Notes: generated by a model not told the origin, from the letters alone. Shown: positions 52,161 to 62,989, numbered from the stretch's first letter. The stretch is 64,000 bases of DNA from Cycas panzhihuaensis (GCA_023213395.1 CM041465.1:158417741-158481740); one strand, 5' to 3'. Numbers and translations: made by a program.

Positions 52161-54468
52161 GTTTCAGTTGTAAGGCTTGAAGCTAGCAGATAACTTGGAA
52201 ACTCAAAGCTTTCGTCGCTTAAGTTCCACCTTCTAACGAAACCAATAGTTTTGATCTTACTAGAAGATCCAACAACTGAATGGAATGATGAGGGGTGGGG
52301 ACTAGGCTATGGAGTTGGTCCAACCCTAATCTATAGAGGAGATCCAGCAGTTGGCCAAGTTAAATCTAGGACAAGGCAGGTAAGGTTGATCTGCATGGAC
52401 GTACCATGCTTTCCCTCGAATTCACAGCCCCAATAACACGCTTTTCGAACCTCCTTTCCTTCAAGCAACCTTAATTGTCGTGCACTGACCATACGGTCGG
52501 TTGGTCCCCTAGGGAATGCACCAAGCTTAAGGTTATTTCAGAGGCAAGGTTTGAACCTTTTTCGGGCCTCTCCAACAAGATTTTTTTAAAGTCACTTTTT
52601 AGAAGGTTAAAGTGAACTTAAGATTTATTTTACTTGGATGATGTACTTATAAAAGTGCTTGATTAAGCTTACAATGAAAGAGGCTTCAAAAGAAGCAATC
52701 TAGTACATCAAATGAACACTTAAAGTGTTGTTACAATGAGCACTTAATGAGGTGAGAGTGCTATACAAATCCAAGTAAAAAAAGATGCTCAAGTACAATG
52801 AGTTTTGCAAAAATAAGTATTTGAAAAAATGCTAAGTACTCAATGAAGCAAAGCAAAACCTTGTGATGAAAGTACAAGGGGGTTCCTCTTAACGCTCAAG
52901 AGTGAAGAGAAGAAAACCACTTGCCAAATAGAGACACCAAGCACCAAGTGTTGGGACTTTAAAATAGTCCCAACGATAAAAAAATTAAGTGATTTTATTA
53001 AATAGGTCACCATGCAAGGTGCCTTAAAAAAAGTGTTGAAATAGTGATAAATATCACTTTTGACAAAGTATCAACACTTAAAATCACTTTCAACAATACT
53101 TTTTATCACTTATAAACATGGAATAAGTGTAAAATAAAGCTTGAAATGCCTAAAAACAAACGTTGAAATTCAATTTTTTGCAACTTTAAGCAATAAGGAC
53201 ACCACGCAGGGAGCCTTTGAAAATGCTTAAAAATAAGTATTTTTAATCTTCAAAGAAGTGAGATTGACTTAGTATTAGTGATTTAATGAGATCACTAAGT
53301 ACTAAGAAGATTTTTAGCTCCAAAAGTACAAAAAAAATGATTTTTCCCTTAAGAAAATTTAAACCAAAGGTCACCATGCAAGGTGCCTTGACTAAGAAAA
53401 ATAGCTTAATAAAGAGGGAAATATCACTTTTGATGTGGAAAATCACTAAAGTACCTTGGTTTAGTCTCTCTCTTACTAAAATGGAGTCAATATGATTAAA
53501 GAACTGAGAGAAGTGCTAAGGTACCCTTGAAGTTAGCTTAAAAAAGTGAATTTTTATACTTAAAGTGACTTAAAAAAACACTTAGTATAAACTTTAGACC
53601 AAAGAGATTATATAAAAAGGAATATACCAAGGATATTCCAATGTTTATAACCTAATGTTAAAAGGTAAATGTTAACAAAACGAAATTTTTGAAAAAAAAA
53701 AAAAAAGGTCAATGGAGCCGTCGTCGTTCGTGCGCCCACGGAAATGAACAGATCGTTCGTTCTGTGTATATACTCAGAGGAATCGCTTGAGAATTCAAAG
53801 GCAAGTCTTCATTGGTCCAATAGAGGTGCAGCTCAGATTTGAAGTGATTTGACTTAGTCTGCAAGGAAAACGAAGCAGGAGAGCTAAAACAGAGGGCGCA
53901 CAAGGCAGTGAGAGAAAATGACAGTCGTACGGCTATCTAGGGTCTGAAACCCTTCTACACTGCACCAAAAAACTTCTTTGAGGTTTGATACACCTGCATG
54001 TGAGTCAGTACGTGGACAGCCAGTCTGATTTAAGAGAAAAGAACAGAGAAACCTCAATTTCTGAAGTAGAAATCATTGAAAACAGTGATAAATTATCCCA
54101 TCTTTGTTAGAGAAAATGTAGAATATCAGCTATAGATTAGAGACAATTGAATAACACAGGTCTGCCCCCCCCCCTTTTTTTTGCAAAATAAATTTTTCTT
54201 AAAGAAAATTTAAGGAAAAAGCATTGTTTTTGAAGAAAACAGTGTTGCACCCTTGATAGAGATCTGCAAAAAAAAAAAGGAAAAATTCAGATATGAAAGT
54301 AGCCTTGCTCCAACTTTTAGTACTGCTCCAGAAGCTTGAACCTACAAGAAATAGGTCTCAACAAACCTTGGATCACCTTCGGAGGGCGAAGGTCGTCACC
54401 AAGGGTTTGTAACCCTTCTTTGAATCTCCTTGAGCAGAAAAAACAGAACAGAGGGAACTAGTCTCCTC
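52161..54468 (-). other. COP8 5' leader with internal repeats
   Basis: About 2.3 kb, untranslated. The motif GGTCACCATGCAAGGTGCC occurs near 53002 and 53367 and in a weaker form near 53191, spaced about 180-190 bp. A hairpin with GTTGGGACT and AGTCCCAAC arms lies near 52951-52975 and is also found in the COP5 leader. Poly(A) and a poly(C)/poly(T) joint lie near 53692-53706 and 54168-54181. Confidence 0.65.
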
Positions 54469-54470
54469 TT

Positions 54471-54482
54471 GCTCTGATACCA
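54471..54482 (-). promoter_or_regulatory. COP8 primer binding site
   Basis: TGGTATCAGAGC on the minus strand, a full match to initiator-Met tRNA, two bases from the LTR. Confidence 0.9.
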
Positions 54483-54484
54483 AA

Positions 54485-55039
54485 TGTGAAAATTGGCCTA
54501 ATGGCCTTACAATCCCAAGATCTAGAAGCTAGGTTCACTCTAGTTCTAGAAAGCAACAAATGCTAAACAAGTATGAAACTCTAAGATGAAACATAAGCAA
54601 GATAAAGCATGAAAAGAATGAGCAAGAAAATGATACCAAAGATGAGGAGTTGGAATTGGTCCAACCTCCAAATGAATAACAGTTTGATTAACAAAATGGC
54701 AGCATAACAATACAGCTCCAACTCTCTATATAAGAATAATGAGGAGAGGTCTCATTATATAGAGTGAAAGGAGAGACCTAAGGCATTGGATGTTTGACAA
54801 GTGTCAAACATCCAAGGTACATGCCTTACATGTAGGACATGTGTCTTTTTAGGGCTCTCAAGTGAGCAAAAGTGCATGGGGGTCTATTTGACCCTTTAGT
54901 GACAATGTTGTGTCAATAGAAAAGAATGTGGATGTGCACTTTATCACTTAAGTGATAAGTCACCCCTAAAGTACAAAAGTACAAATATTATATGAAAAAT
55001 AAAGTACATAGTCTTAACATGTAAACATAAGGTTTAACA
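54485..55039 (-). repeat. COP8 5' LTR (right copy)
   Basis: It is 555 bp, the partner of 47426-47969, followed by AACTA (TSD). It has the same palindromes: 54786-54815 and one near 54942-54959. Confidence 0.92.
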
Positions 55040-55044
55040 AACTA

Positions 55045-55290
55045 GACGTATGTTACAGTAAGAATAAAGAATAAAGAGATATAAAAAGGAGGGTGAAATT
55101 GAAGAAGCCCTCATTTCCAAGCTGAGAATAGATGGTAGAGGTCCCTCCAAAAGCATCTCCAAAGGGAGAGGAAGATTTGCAAGAGGAAGATCCTCAGAGG
55201 CACAAGGCAAGTCTATATCAACAAACCCCAAAATCTACTATCAATGTGGAAGACATGCATATCTTGCTAATAATTACGAATTCTATAATG
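55045..55290 (+). pseudogene. COP7 gag, second part (basic tract and zinc knuckle)
   Basis: It picks up where 47425 left off: EGEIEEALISKLRIDGRGPS, SKGRGRFARGRSSEAQGKS, then YQCGRHAYLANNYEFYN, a knuckle with its first and last Cys lost. The same Arg/Gly pattern occurs in COP3 gag. It ends at the COP9 LTR. Confidence 0.7.
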
Positions 55291-55484
55291 TGTCAAGATT
55301 TAGACACAACTTGAAGAATGACTAATTGATTTATTATGAGAGAGATGATCTCCTTAAATATACATGAAGAATTGTAACTGCTATGTGTCTTGATGACATG
55401 TGTCAGACATATGTCTAAGTTACATAAAGAGGGGTTAAGACATTGTCCTCAATTAATCCTAAGATAAAACATTATATCTTAACA
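55291..55484 (-). repeat. COP9 3' LTR
   Basis: About 194 bp. The right end, ATCTTAACA, is firm, because GAGAGGG on the minus strand (polypurine tract) adjoins it. The left end, TGTCAAGATTT, is inferred from the TG...CA rule and from where COP7 gag similarity ends. The partner is outside the window. Confidence 0.6.
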
Positions 55485-55499
55485 CCCTCTCTTAATGTT

Positions 55500-56450
55500 T
55501 TATCTATTCAATCCTATTTTATCTTTAAGGATTTGAAACATGTCCTTGCTAAGTGGTTTTGTTAAGATATCTGCAATTTGCTTATCTATTGGACAGTATG
55601 CCAAGTCAATTTCCTTGTTCTGCACCTTTTTCCTCTATGAAATGATGATGCACTTCAATATGTTTTGTTCATCCATGGAGTACAGGGTTTTTGGTCAATT
55701 TGATAGCACTCTGATTGTCACAAAACAAAGTTGTTGACCCTTGTTGTTGTTGATCCGGATCTAACAGAAGTTGGCTCAGCTAGATTGCTTCACAGGAGGC
55801 ACTAATAGCTAACATATATTCTGCTTCAGTGGATGAGACAACAACTGTAAATTGCCTTTTGTTGCTCCAGGAGATAGCTACTGATCCCAAAAAGAAGCAG
55901 TACCCACTTGTTGATCTCCTCTTTTCTTTATCTCATGTCCAGTCTAAGTCACAAAATCCAATTAACTTGTTTGATTTCATTTTTGGATAAGTGAGTTTTA
56001 AATCAGTTGTTCCCTTTAGATATTTGAGTATTCTTTTAGCAACCTTCCAATGTCTCGTCTTCAGATCTTACATATATCTAAAAACTAGACCCACAAAATA
56101 TGAAATGTCAGGTCTAGTTGCAGTGAGATAAATCAAGCTTCCAATTAGTTGCCTATATAGTGTTGCATCAATCGTAATTTCCCCTTCAACTAGAACCAGA
56201 TCACAATTAGTTTCCATAGGAGTTGCACAACTATTGCAAACTTTCATTTTGAACCTAGTTAGCAAATCTTTAATGTGTTTCCTTTGAGATAATGTGATTG
56301 AGTCTTCCTTCTGATTGACTTCTGTTCCCAAATAATAATTCAGAAGTCCTACGTCTGTCATCTCAAAGCCCTTTTCTAGTTGAGCCTTTATGTTTGATAT
56401 TGATTGTGTGTCACTTCCTGTGAGAATCATATCATCCACATAAACCACAA
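55500..56450 (-). pseudogene. COP9 RNase H and RT C-terminal part
   Basis: The open piece 56448-56068 holds VYVDDMILTGSDTQSISNIK with the YVDD site, EMTDVGLLNYYLGTEV, SLIYLTATRPDISYFVGL, the end of RT and the connection. RNase H blocks continue to about 55500 with stops and shifts. It is in a different frame from the upstream RT, so at least one indel lies near 56450-56730. Confidence 0.8.
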
Positions 56451-57040
56451 TTATTGTGATCAGTCTATTTCTTTTCTTTGCATATAAAATGGAATCTGAG
56501 CTACATCGGAGGAAACTATTCTGAGTGAGATATTTATCCAGTTTGGCATACTAGGCTATTGGGCCTTGCTTTAGCCCATATAGTGCCTTCTTTAACTTAC
56601 ATACAAGATTTTCTTAGCCTTTTCTAACATATCCTTCTAGTTGTCTCATGTAAACTTCTTCTTTGAGCTCCCCATTCAAAAAATCACATTTTACATCCAA
56701 CTGATAGATTTTCCAGTTGTGTTAAGCTGCTAAGCAATTATTGTTCTCACAGTATCTAATTTGGCTATTGGTGAGAACGTTTCTTCAAAGTCTATACCGA
56801 TCTGGGTATAGCCCTTTGCTACAAGTCTGGCCATGTGTTTTTCTATTCTACCATTAGCACTTTCCTTTATTTTGTATACCCACTCGCAATTGACCACAGG
56901 GTTGCCGATAGGTAAATTGACCAATTTCCAGGTTTGATTTTTGCAGATTGATTCCATCTTAGCATCCATTGCAACTTGCCATTCTTCATGTTCCTTTGCT
57001 TCCTCAAAGGACTGTGGCTCTATATTGTTGAACAATGCTT
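56450..57040 (-). pseudogene. COP9 RT N-terminal part
   Basis: The open piece 57035-56730 (101 codons) holds EWQVAMDAKMESICKNQTWK, NPVVNCEWVYKIKESANGRI and KGYTQIGIDFEETFSPIAKL, which are Copia RT blocks in order. It is interrupted at the A-x-H-N-W block by a TAA. The same frame continues the integrase upstream. Confidence 0.8.
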
Positions 57041-57269
57041 GATGCCTTTAGCTTCTCGTCCTATGTATGAACACATCTCCTTTCCCTTCTTCAATTGTCT
57101 TAAGGTACCATTTTGGTACCCTTTTTTCCTTCTTCTTTTCTTCTTCAGTGATTGAGCCTATGGGAGATAATTCTTCCTCCTCAGTGGTCGAGCTTTCACG
57201 AGACAATGGCGCCCTCTATGATTCTTCTATGTCATCAAGTTTTGTATCTTATGAAGTAACTCTAGAGAT

Positions 57270-57662
57270 TTATTCTACAAGAGGTTCTTCTTGAGATATC
57301 CTCTTTGGTGCTTCTTCAATTATTTGAAAAGTTGGAGTATTTCCAATGATATCATCTTCATTAAAGATGACACCTTCGCTTATATAGATCTTATTAGTTT
57401 TTGAATCTATACATTTATAACCTTTTGAATTTTTACTATAGCCCATCATTATGCATTCTATACTTTTAGAGTCAAGTTTGGACCTCCTTTTGTCTGGTAT
57501 ATGAATGAAAGCCTGACATCCAAAAAGTTTCAAGTTACTTACATTTAGTTTACACCCAGTCCAAGCTTCGTGTGGAGTAACTTGTTCCAAGGCCTTTGTT
57601 GGACTTCGATTTATGAGGTAACCAGTTGTATTTACCGCTTCAACCTACCAAGTCTTTGAGAT
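57270..57662 (-). pseudogene. COP9 integrase C-terminal part (left of NA3)
   Basis: EAVNTTGYLINRSPTKALEQ, VTPHEAWTGCKLNVSNLKLF, GCQAFIHIPDKRRSKLDSKS and GYSKNSKGYKCIDSKTNKIY form the last third of a Copia integrase. It joins the part right of NA3 at the RTIMEMAHNM helix. Confidence 0.82.
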
Positions 57663-58068
57663 TGTTAGAATATAATGTTTAATGTTGTATATGCCTAAGT
57701 AAAGTGTGTCTTAGGGTCAATAGTCATAGTCTTAAGTATTAGGGTCTAAGAGTCGTTTATTATTATAGTAATATGTGGGAAAATAAAAGCTCATTGGTTA
57801 GTTAGTTGGTGTAATGTCATTGGCTAGGTTAGAGGTAATTGTCCCACATGCATCACATCTCTTGTATGTTCTCCCACCTATTTTGTATATAAAGGTGGTT
57901 GAGTCTTGTATCAGTAATCAAGTCATCATTAAGACTCATGTTGAGTCTATGATGCATGAATCTTCTGATGTTATCTTATTTGTGTTATGTTAATACAATC
58001 TTTTGTTTTGTTCGTTGATATTGTTGGTTATTATTGATGATGAATGTCTTCCATGTTAAAATCTAGCA
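57663..58068 (+). repeat. NA3 5' LTR
   Basis: It starts TGTTAGAATATAATG and ends AAATCTAGCA. TTGTATATAAAGGTGG near 57891 is a good TATA box. The partner is 61882-62286. Confidence 0.92.
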
Positions 58069-58085
58069 TGGTATTAGAGCAGGCT
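58069..58085 (+). promoter_or_regulatory. NA3 primer binding site
   Basis: TGGTATTAGAGCAGGCT follows the LTR without a gap, matching initiator-Met at 11 of the first 12 bases. Confidence 0.85.
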
Positions 58086-59482
58086 ATCCTGCTGAAAGCA
58101 GAAGAATGAGAGAGGAGAAATCCAGTGAAGAATAGAGCATTCAAGCAAGGAGGTGGCTCCATTAAGTCATTGCCAGATTAGAGATCGAATTGGAAGAGAA
58201 ATTCAAAGTCCCGTTGATACGAAGTGAGCCAAATGTTGATGTGAAATAGGAATTTTACCAGGTAATATCACTCTTTTATTGTGTTATATGAAGTAGCCAT
58301 GTGTTAGGGTTTACCTTGAAGTTGAGGCCAGCATGTATGGAGAAACAATGACATTTGAGGGATTGATGTTTGGAGGTTGTTTGTTGGATCCGTGTTTTAA
58401 CTACCACGACATGTCTATAGAAGTCTGCTTGCCAGTGTTTATTAGCTGCCTGCATTGATTTAGGGTTTGGTGAAACCTTAACCCTAGGCCTGTTACAAGT
58501 AAGTGTTGGGATGAAGAAGGTTTTGGCCCTGTTAGCATTGTGTGGAAAGATTTATGGTCATGGAAAAAGGCATCCAACCACCTATTCATCACTAAAGAAA
58601 AACTTGAGTGGGATATTTGCATAGGGAAAAACCACCCAAACGAATAAAGTCTGCTATGAAGAAAGTGAAGAGGGCACAAAATAACTATAGAGAGGCACAT
58701 GACATGTTGGACAAGCCATCGACAGGTACGTCCATGCTGTTCTGTTAAAGCCCAGTCATTTTTGAAAGAATTACTCTAAAAGCAGCCTCAACATAATAGT
58801 CTATGCAAACCATCCCCAACTCAACCATCTTAATAAACGACTCTAACACGCGGAATAGTGTGAGTGGGAATGAAGGCCTTGTCAGTCCTATAGGAGATTT
58901 GTTGAATGCAAGAAGTCGACACACTTGAAAGGTGTGTTCATCCCTATCCTGGGAGAACGTCGAGTCCGCTCATCTTTTGTCCATATGATTGAAAGAAAAT
59001 TGTGGATATTTTGTTGAGCATCTCTTAGAGAATTGTAGACCGCAATCATTTCAGTCTTTTCATTTGCGGCTGGTAACCACTTGGTTAGATACATGGTTTG
59101 TTCCAGAGAATTCAAGAGGGCTAACAGAGACTCTACCATACCTCAACTTTCTATCATCTAGTCATCAAACATATCATATCATGTTGCTATGAATTCAGTA
59201 GGGATTCATGGATAAGCTTTGAAATACTATACAGTGCTACTTGATTTGAAGTCTGTTGCGGCAGAAGGGGGGTGTAGAGATCAATCAAAGAAACAATTAT
59301 AACACAATTTTTGTCTGCTCCATTGTGCAATCATATTTGCCTCTCTTCACTCGTCTCAGCTCCTATCCATATATGTTGCCTGCTCGTGCATCAGCCACAA
59401 TTCCTGACTTTTGACGGGTTATGTCTCTGAGTCACAGCTTATTGGGCAGAGGCAACACCTTTATGCTTGAGTCTTCCCTATA
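58086..59482 (+). other. NA3 5' internal region, no gene recognised
   Basis: Long leader. A plus frame at 58989-59192 and minus frames at 58401-58700 and 58888-59139 carry no known domain. Part of it may belong to the same captured segment as 59483-59824, since the base composition rises toward it. Confidence 0.4.
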
Positions 59483-59824
59483 GGCTCCCATTCGTGTCTC
59501 GAGAAGTGCAGTTACTACATCGAGGAAGGAAACGTGAACGTAGCCGAGGAATGCTAGGTTTTGGTAGGGCACGAAGGACGTCACCACTACAAACTTAGAA
59601 ATCACACATGTGGGGAGACGTGCAAGTTATTCGAGCAGTCGTCCAAGCATAACAAGTCCTGCTCTCTGAGGTTGAGACACTCCTGCCCTCACAAGTGCAA
59701 TTCTTCTCAACATACGTGCAAGCTGAAATGCTCGCTTCCCAGGTGTGAGAATCCGTGTGTGGTGTCCTTCGAGCGTGGTGAACATGCTAGATCAGAAGGT
59801 GCAACCGAGTCCAGCAGTGATTAA
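59483..59824 (+). pseudogene. Cys/His-rich coding fragment, probably captured from a host gene
   Basis: One frame reads GSHSCLEKCSYYIEEGN, then, past a TAG at 59555, VGHEGRHHYK, RNHTCGETCKLFEQSSK, CSLRLRHSCPHKCN, QHTCKLKCSLPRCENPC. About fifteen Cys and eight His occur in regular H-x-C-x3-C and C-x3-C spacings, like a metal-binding array of the NFX1-like or related Cys-rich type. Local G+C is clearly higher than in the surrounding element and codon use is gene-like. No retroelement protein I know has this pattern. It is probably a fragment of a larger host protein carried by NA3, already broken by a stop. The exact family could not be named. Confidence 0.55.
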
Positions 59825-60394
59825 CATCAAGATTTTTTGTGGAGATGACGAGGTGCAAAAGCTGCATTTGGAGGCAGTTATTGCTATGGCGGCATTGAAA
59901 TAGGGTCTCTCTGTTTGCAAATGTAAATGTGTGGAGTGCCTTTGGAGGTGCGTAGTTGAGAAGGGCCATGTTTCCCCCCTTTTTTATCATCCATCGATTG
60001 AATAAACGTTTGAAGCTTGCCCGTTCATTTATTAATCACAAATTGATACATTACGCTGTATCAATTTAGCTCTTTATGACTCCTTTATGATTAAAATCGC
60101 CTTTGGTGTTGAATATTAGATGTTACATCAAGTGATTTTTATAAGCATTCTCTCAAGTTAGTGAATATGGTGATTCACATTTCTTTACCTTTTTGATGGT
60201 AACATGAGGTGATTATATATTTTTACATGTGGTCATTAATGGGCGAGTAAGGACAAGTTTTGGGCTAAAGCTATCAATGTCAATGTTGGAATACATTGAT
60301 TGACAGTAGGGCAAGTTATTTGGGAAAGATTCTTGATTTGACATGGCTATAAGACATAATCCTTGAGTAATGTTTTCATGCTCAATTATACAGT
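59825..60394 (+). other. NA3 interval between captured fragment and gag-like frame
   Basis: The first 130 bases contain a second short Cys-containing stretch (SVCKCKCVECLWRCVVEKGH in another frame) that may be more of the captured segment. The rest is AT-rich and empty. Confidence 0.4.
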
Positions 60395-60985
60395 ATGGAG
60401 TTAAGTGAGGCCATTACCTTTGTAGCAAAGAAAAAGGAGTTTTGGGTAACAGACACCAACATAGCTTTGCCTAAATATGTTGGAATTAACTTTCGAATAT
60501 GGAAAATTAAAATAGAATGTGTTTTTAGAATAAAAGGATTGTGGAACATTGTACTTGGAAGAGTTTCAATTAATGAAGAAGGGGAGGTAACCTTCAAAAG
60601 GAAAAATAGAGTAGTCATTGATGCAATGGTTGCAACTTTCGACAAGGAGAACCTTCATCCTTCATACCACTTTCTTGTCCAAACTCTTCAAAATACTGAC
60701 TCAGCTAAAGACACCTGGAATCTGCTAGCAGAAGTACATGAAAAAGGCTATGAAGAAGTGCAGAAGAATATCAAAAGGACAAGGAGCCAAAGGAAGAAGC
60801 TAAAGAGGAAAGCTAAAAATCAACCTGATTCTAGTAAGGTCAATCCACGCATAGATATCCCTAAAGCGAATGAAAGATTGAAATATAATGAAGGCAATGA
60901 AAACTTGGGTTCACCAAATGTTTTGAGACTCACCAAGATGACAGGAAAGTCTGAAAGAGTAAAAGTTGAAGAATCTGAACCTTAA
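60395..60985 (+). CDS. NA3 gag-like open reading frame, 196 codons
   Basis: ATG to TAA without interruption. ALPKYVGINFRIWKIKIECV and FRIKGLWNIVLGR fit the N-terminal Copia gag domain (LxGxNYxxWxxxM, GLWxxV). A helical middle follows (DSAKDTWNLLAEVHEKGYEE), where the usual A-W-x-x-L pattern is recognisable, then a strongly basic tract (KRTRSQRKKLKRKAK) that could bind RNA in place of a zinc knuckle, and an acidic-basic mixed tail. It is shorter than a full gag. Being open, it may still be translated. The layout parallels the gag-like frame of NA2. Confidence 0.6.
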   Translation: MELSEAITFVAKKKEFWVTDTNIALPKYVGINFRIWKIKIECVFRIKGLWNIVLGRVSINEEGEVTFKRKNRVVIDAMVATFDKENLHPSYHFLVQTLQNTDSAKDTWNLLAEVHEKGYEEVQKNIKRTRSQRKKLKRKAKNQPDSSKVNPRIDIPKANERLKYNEGNENLGSPNVLRLTKMTGKSERVKVEESEP

Positions 60986-61129
60986 TCTTTGCAGGTAATA
61001 CTTCATGGAGACACCTGCGCTCTGACAGAAGGTATGGGCAGTATTATCCTAGTTTGTGTTGACAGATTTGTAGGCAGGATTCAAATGATGTTGGGATATA
61101 CATTGATATGCACATATTAGAGACTATCT

Positions 61130-61881
61130 ATGATTGCACTCAATTCAGTCACATATTCTATTTTCATCTTTGAAAGAATCCAAATTATGACAGCATATCC
61201 TACAACAACTCTAGAAGGTTCTTTTAAAGAAAGAAGGAACATAGACAGAATACTATATGATCAAAATCTTATCCATCAAGATAGTTGTATGCTTTGGATA
61301 GGCTACTTAATCATGAGGTTCAATCATGTCAAAGTAATGGTCCATTTTTGTGTAGCCATAATCAGGAAATGTGTGCATATAGTCATTACGAGAATCTTAA
61401 TCATACATGGTACAAAGAATTTTTGGGAAACATGGAGAGGACAAGGCATCTTGTTAGTTCTAAACATGCATCAAAACAGGCAAAATTAGGAAAGGGATCA
61501 TTATTGCCCCTTTCCTTCCAAGGAGGTGACCAATGCCTCAAAAAATTAGTCATCCTAGTAGGCTTGAAGATAAACAAGGAGGACACTACTTGCTTCATGG
61601 AGTTGAAATCACATATAATCATGTTTGATCTAGAAGGACCACACCTCCACCAGGAACATACAGAAAGAATCATCAAACAGGAAACAGGAGGAAGCATAGC
61701 AAACACAACATACAGGTTTTACAGCTTTTTGATTGAAGACAAAGCTTATAACATCGTCTTCAGAAAAATTCCAAGACACAAGAAATGGAAGTTCAAACAA
61801 GTCAAATCCTATATCAGTTGTGTAAGTCTTGTCAAGTTGTCCTTAGTTATTGTAGTCTCAACATTAAACATTAAGGGGAGG
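61130..61881 (+). other. NA3 3' region, long frame of unknown nature
   Basis: A 200-codon frame (61285-61887) overlaps a 119-codon frame in another phase (61130-61489). Pieces such as LNHEVQSCQSNGPFLCSHNQ resemble nothing I recognise. The frame runs into the LTR, so it is probably not a full gene. The polypurine tract is at 61871-61881. Confidence 0.35.
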
Positions 61882-62286
61882 TGTTAGAGCATAATGTTGT
61901 ATGTTGTATGTGCCTAAGTAAAGTGTGTCTTAGGGTCAATAGTCATAGTCCTAAGTATTAGGGTCTAAAAGTCATTTATTATTATAGTATTATGTGGGAA
62001 AATAGAAGCTCATTGGTTAGTTAGTTGGTGTAATGTCATTGGCTAGGTTAGAGGTAATTGTCCCACATGCATCACATCTCTTGTATGTTCTCCCACCTAT
62101 TTTGTATATAAAGGTGGTTGAGGTAGTGTATGTAATCAAGTGATCATTAAGACTCATGTTGAGTCTATGATACATGAATCTTCTGATGTTATCTTATTTC
62201 TGTTATGTTAATACAAGCTTTTGTTTTGTTCATTGTTATTATTGGTTATTATTGATGATGAATGTCTTCCATGTTAAAATCTAACA
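61882..62286 (+). repeat. NA3 3' LTR
   Basis: It is 405 bp, the partner of 57663-58068, with about two dozen differences, several clustered near the TATA-distal third. It is followed by AAGAT (TSD). Confidence 0.92.
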
Positions 62287-62780
62287 AAGATTTGCCTGTC
62301 TTGAATCATGTTATGAGCCATCTCCATGATTGTTCTATTCTTTCGTTTGGCAACTCCGTTAGACTGTGGTGTGTAAGGAGTTGTAAATTGTCTACATATT
62401 CTGTGTGTCTTGTAAAAATTTAGAAATTCCTTTGAAATATATTCTCCTCTGCCATTTGACCTGATGCATTTTATTCTTGATCTGGGTTATAGCTCGACTT
62501 CGGCCTTAAATTCTTTGAACTTTTCAAAGACCTCAAATTTATTGTAGAGAAAATAAATTCATACTTTTCTAGCAAAGTCATCAATGAATGTTAAAAAATA
62601 TTTAGCGCCATTGATTGAATGAGGACAAAGAGGTCCACATAAGTTAGTATGTATCAATTCTAATTTATTTTGAGCTCGCCATTCATTTTTCTTAAAAGAA
62701 AGATGGTGTTGTTTCCCAAGCAGACAACTTTTACAAACAAAATGATGAAATGTAATATTTGGAAGTCCATCAACCATTTC
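62287..62780 (-). pseudogene. COP9 integrase, catalytic core part (right of NA3)
   Basis: On the minus strand: CKSCLLGKQHHLSFKK, LELIHTNLCGPLCPHS (Asp to Asn at the first catalytic position), IKCIRSNGRGEYISKEF (Asp to Asn and Gly to Arg around the second), then TPQSNGVAKRKNRTIMEM (Glu to Lys at the third). All three catalytic residues are changed, each explainable by a single G-to-A transition in the coding strand. Confidence 0.8.
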
Positions 62781-62989
62781 TTATTTGTGCAACTACTCTA
62801 ATCTATCTAAGGAGATGTGCCCATACTTCAAATGCCACAATTTATTATTGTCAATATTTGTTGCAATGTATGCTTTTACATCCTTATTCGCAATTATAGG
62901 ATTAGAAAGTAACCTATATAGATCATTACTTTCTATCCCTTTTGCAATTATAGAACCATTTTTCTTCATATCTGAAATGTAACAATGCC

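Larger units (their letters stand above)
47426..55039 (-). mobile_element. COP8, best-preserved Ty1/Copia element in the window
   Basis: LTRs are 47426-47969 and 54485-55039. Flanks GACTA and AACTA give a 4-of-5 TSD inside the COP7 gag. Canonical primer site and polypurine tract are present. The gag-pol frame runs from 52160 to about 47990 in one single reading frame: I find about eight in-frame stop codons but no frameshift. Domain order is gag, zinc knuckle, protease, pre-integrase, integrase, RT, RNase H. It belongs to the COP5 family. The LTR copies differ mainly by an 11 bp deletion and a few substitutions. Confidence 0.93.
46089..55290 (+). mobile_element. COP7, Copia gag fragment split by COP8
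   Basis: It begins with an LTR tail of about 65 bases ending TTTTAACA and a perfect primer site, then a ~700 bp leader and gag. COP8 interrupts the gag at 47425. The gag resumes at 55045 and stops at about 55290, where COP9 LTR begins. Protease, integrase, RT and 3' LTR are absent. Gag sequence links it to the COP3 family. Confidence 0.75.
57663..62286 (+). mobile_element. NA3, non-autonomous LTR element with gag-like frame and captured fragment
   Basis: LTRs 57663-58068 and 61882-62286 (406 and 405 bp) are about 94% identical by eye. Flanks GAGAT and AAGAT give a 4-of-5 TSD, inside COP9 integrase. A Met-type primer site (TGGTATTAGAGC) and polypurine tract (AAGGGGAGG) are present, so orientation is plus. 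The 3.8 kb interior has no protease, integrase or RT. It has a 196-codon gag-like frame (60395-60985), a Cys/His-rich fragment of unusual composition (59483-59824) and a 200-codon frame of unknown nature near the 3' end. Enzymes must come from elsewhere. Confidence 0.88.
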
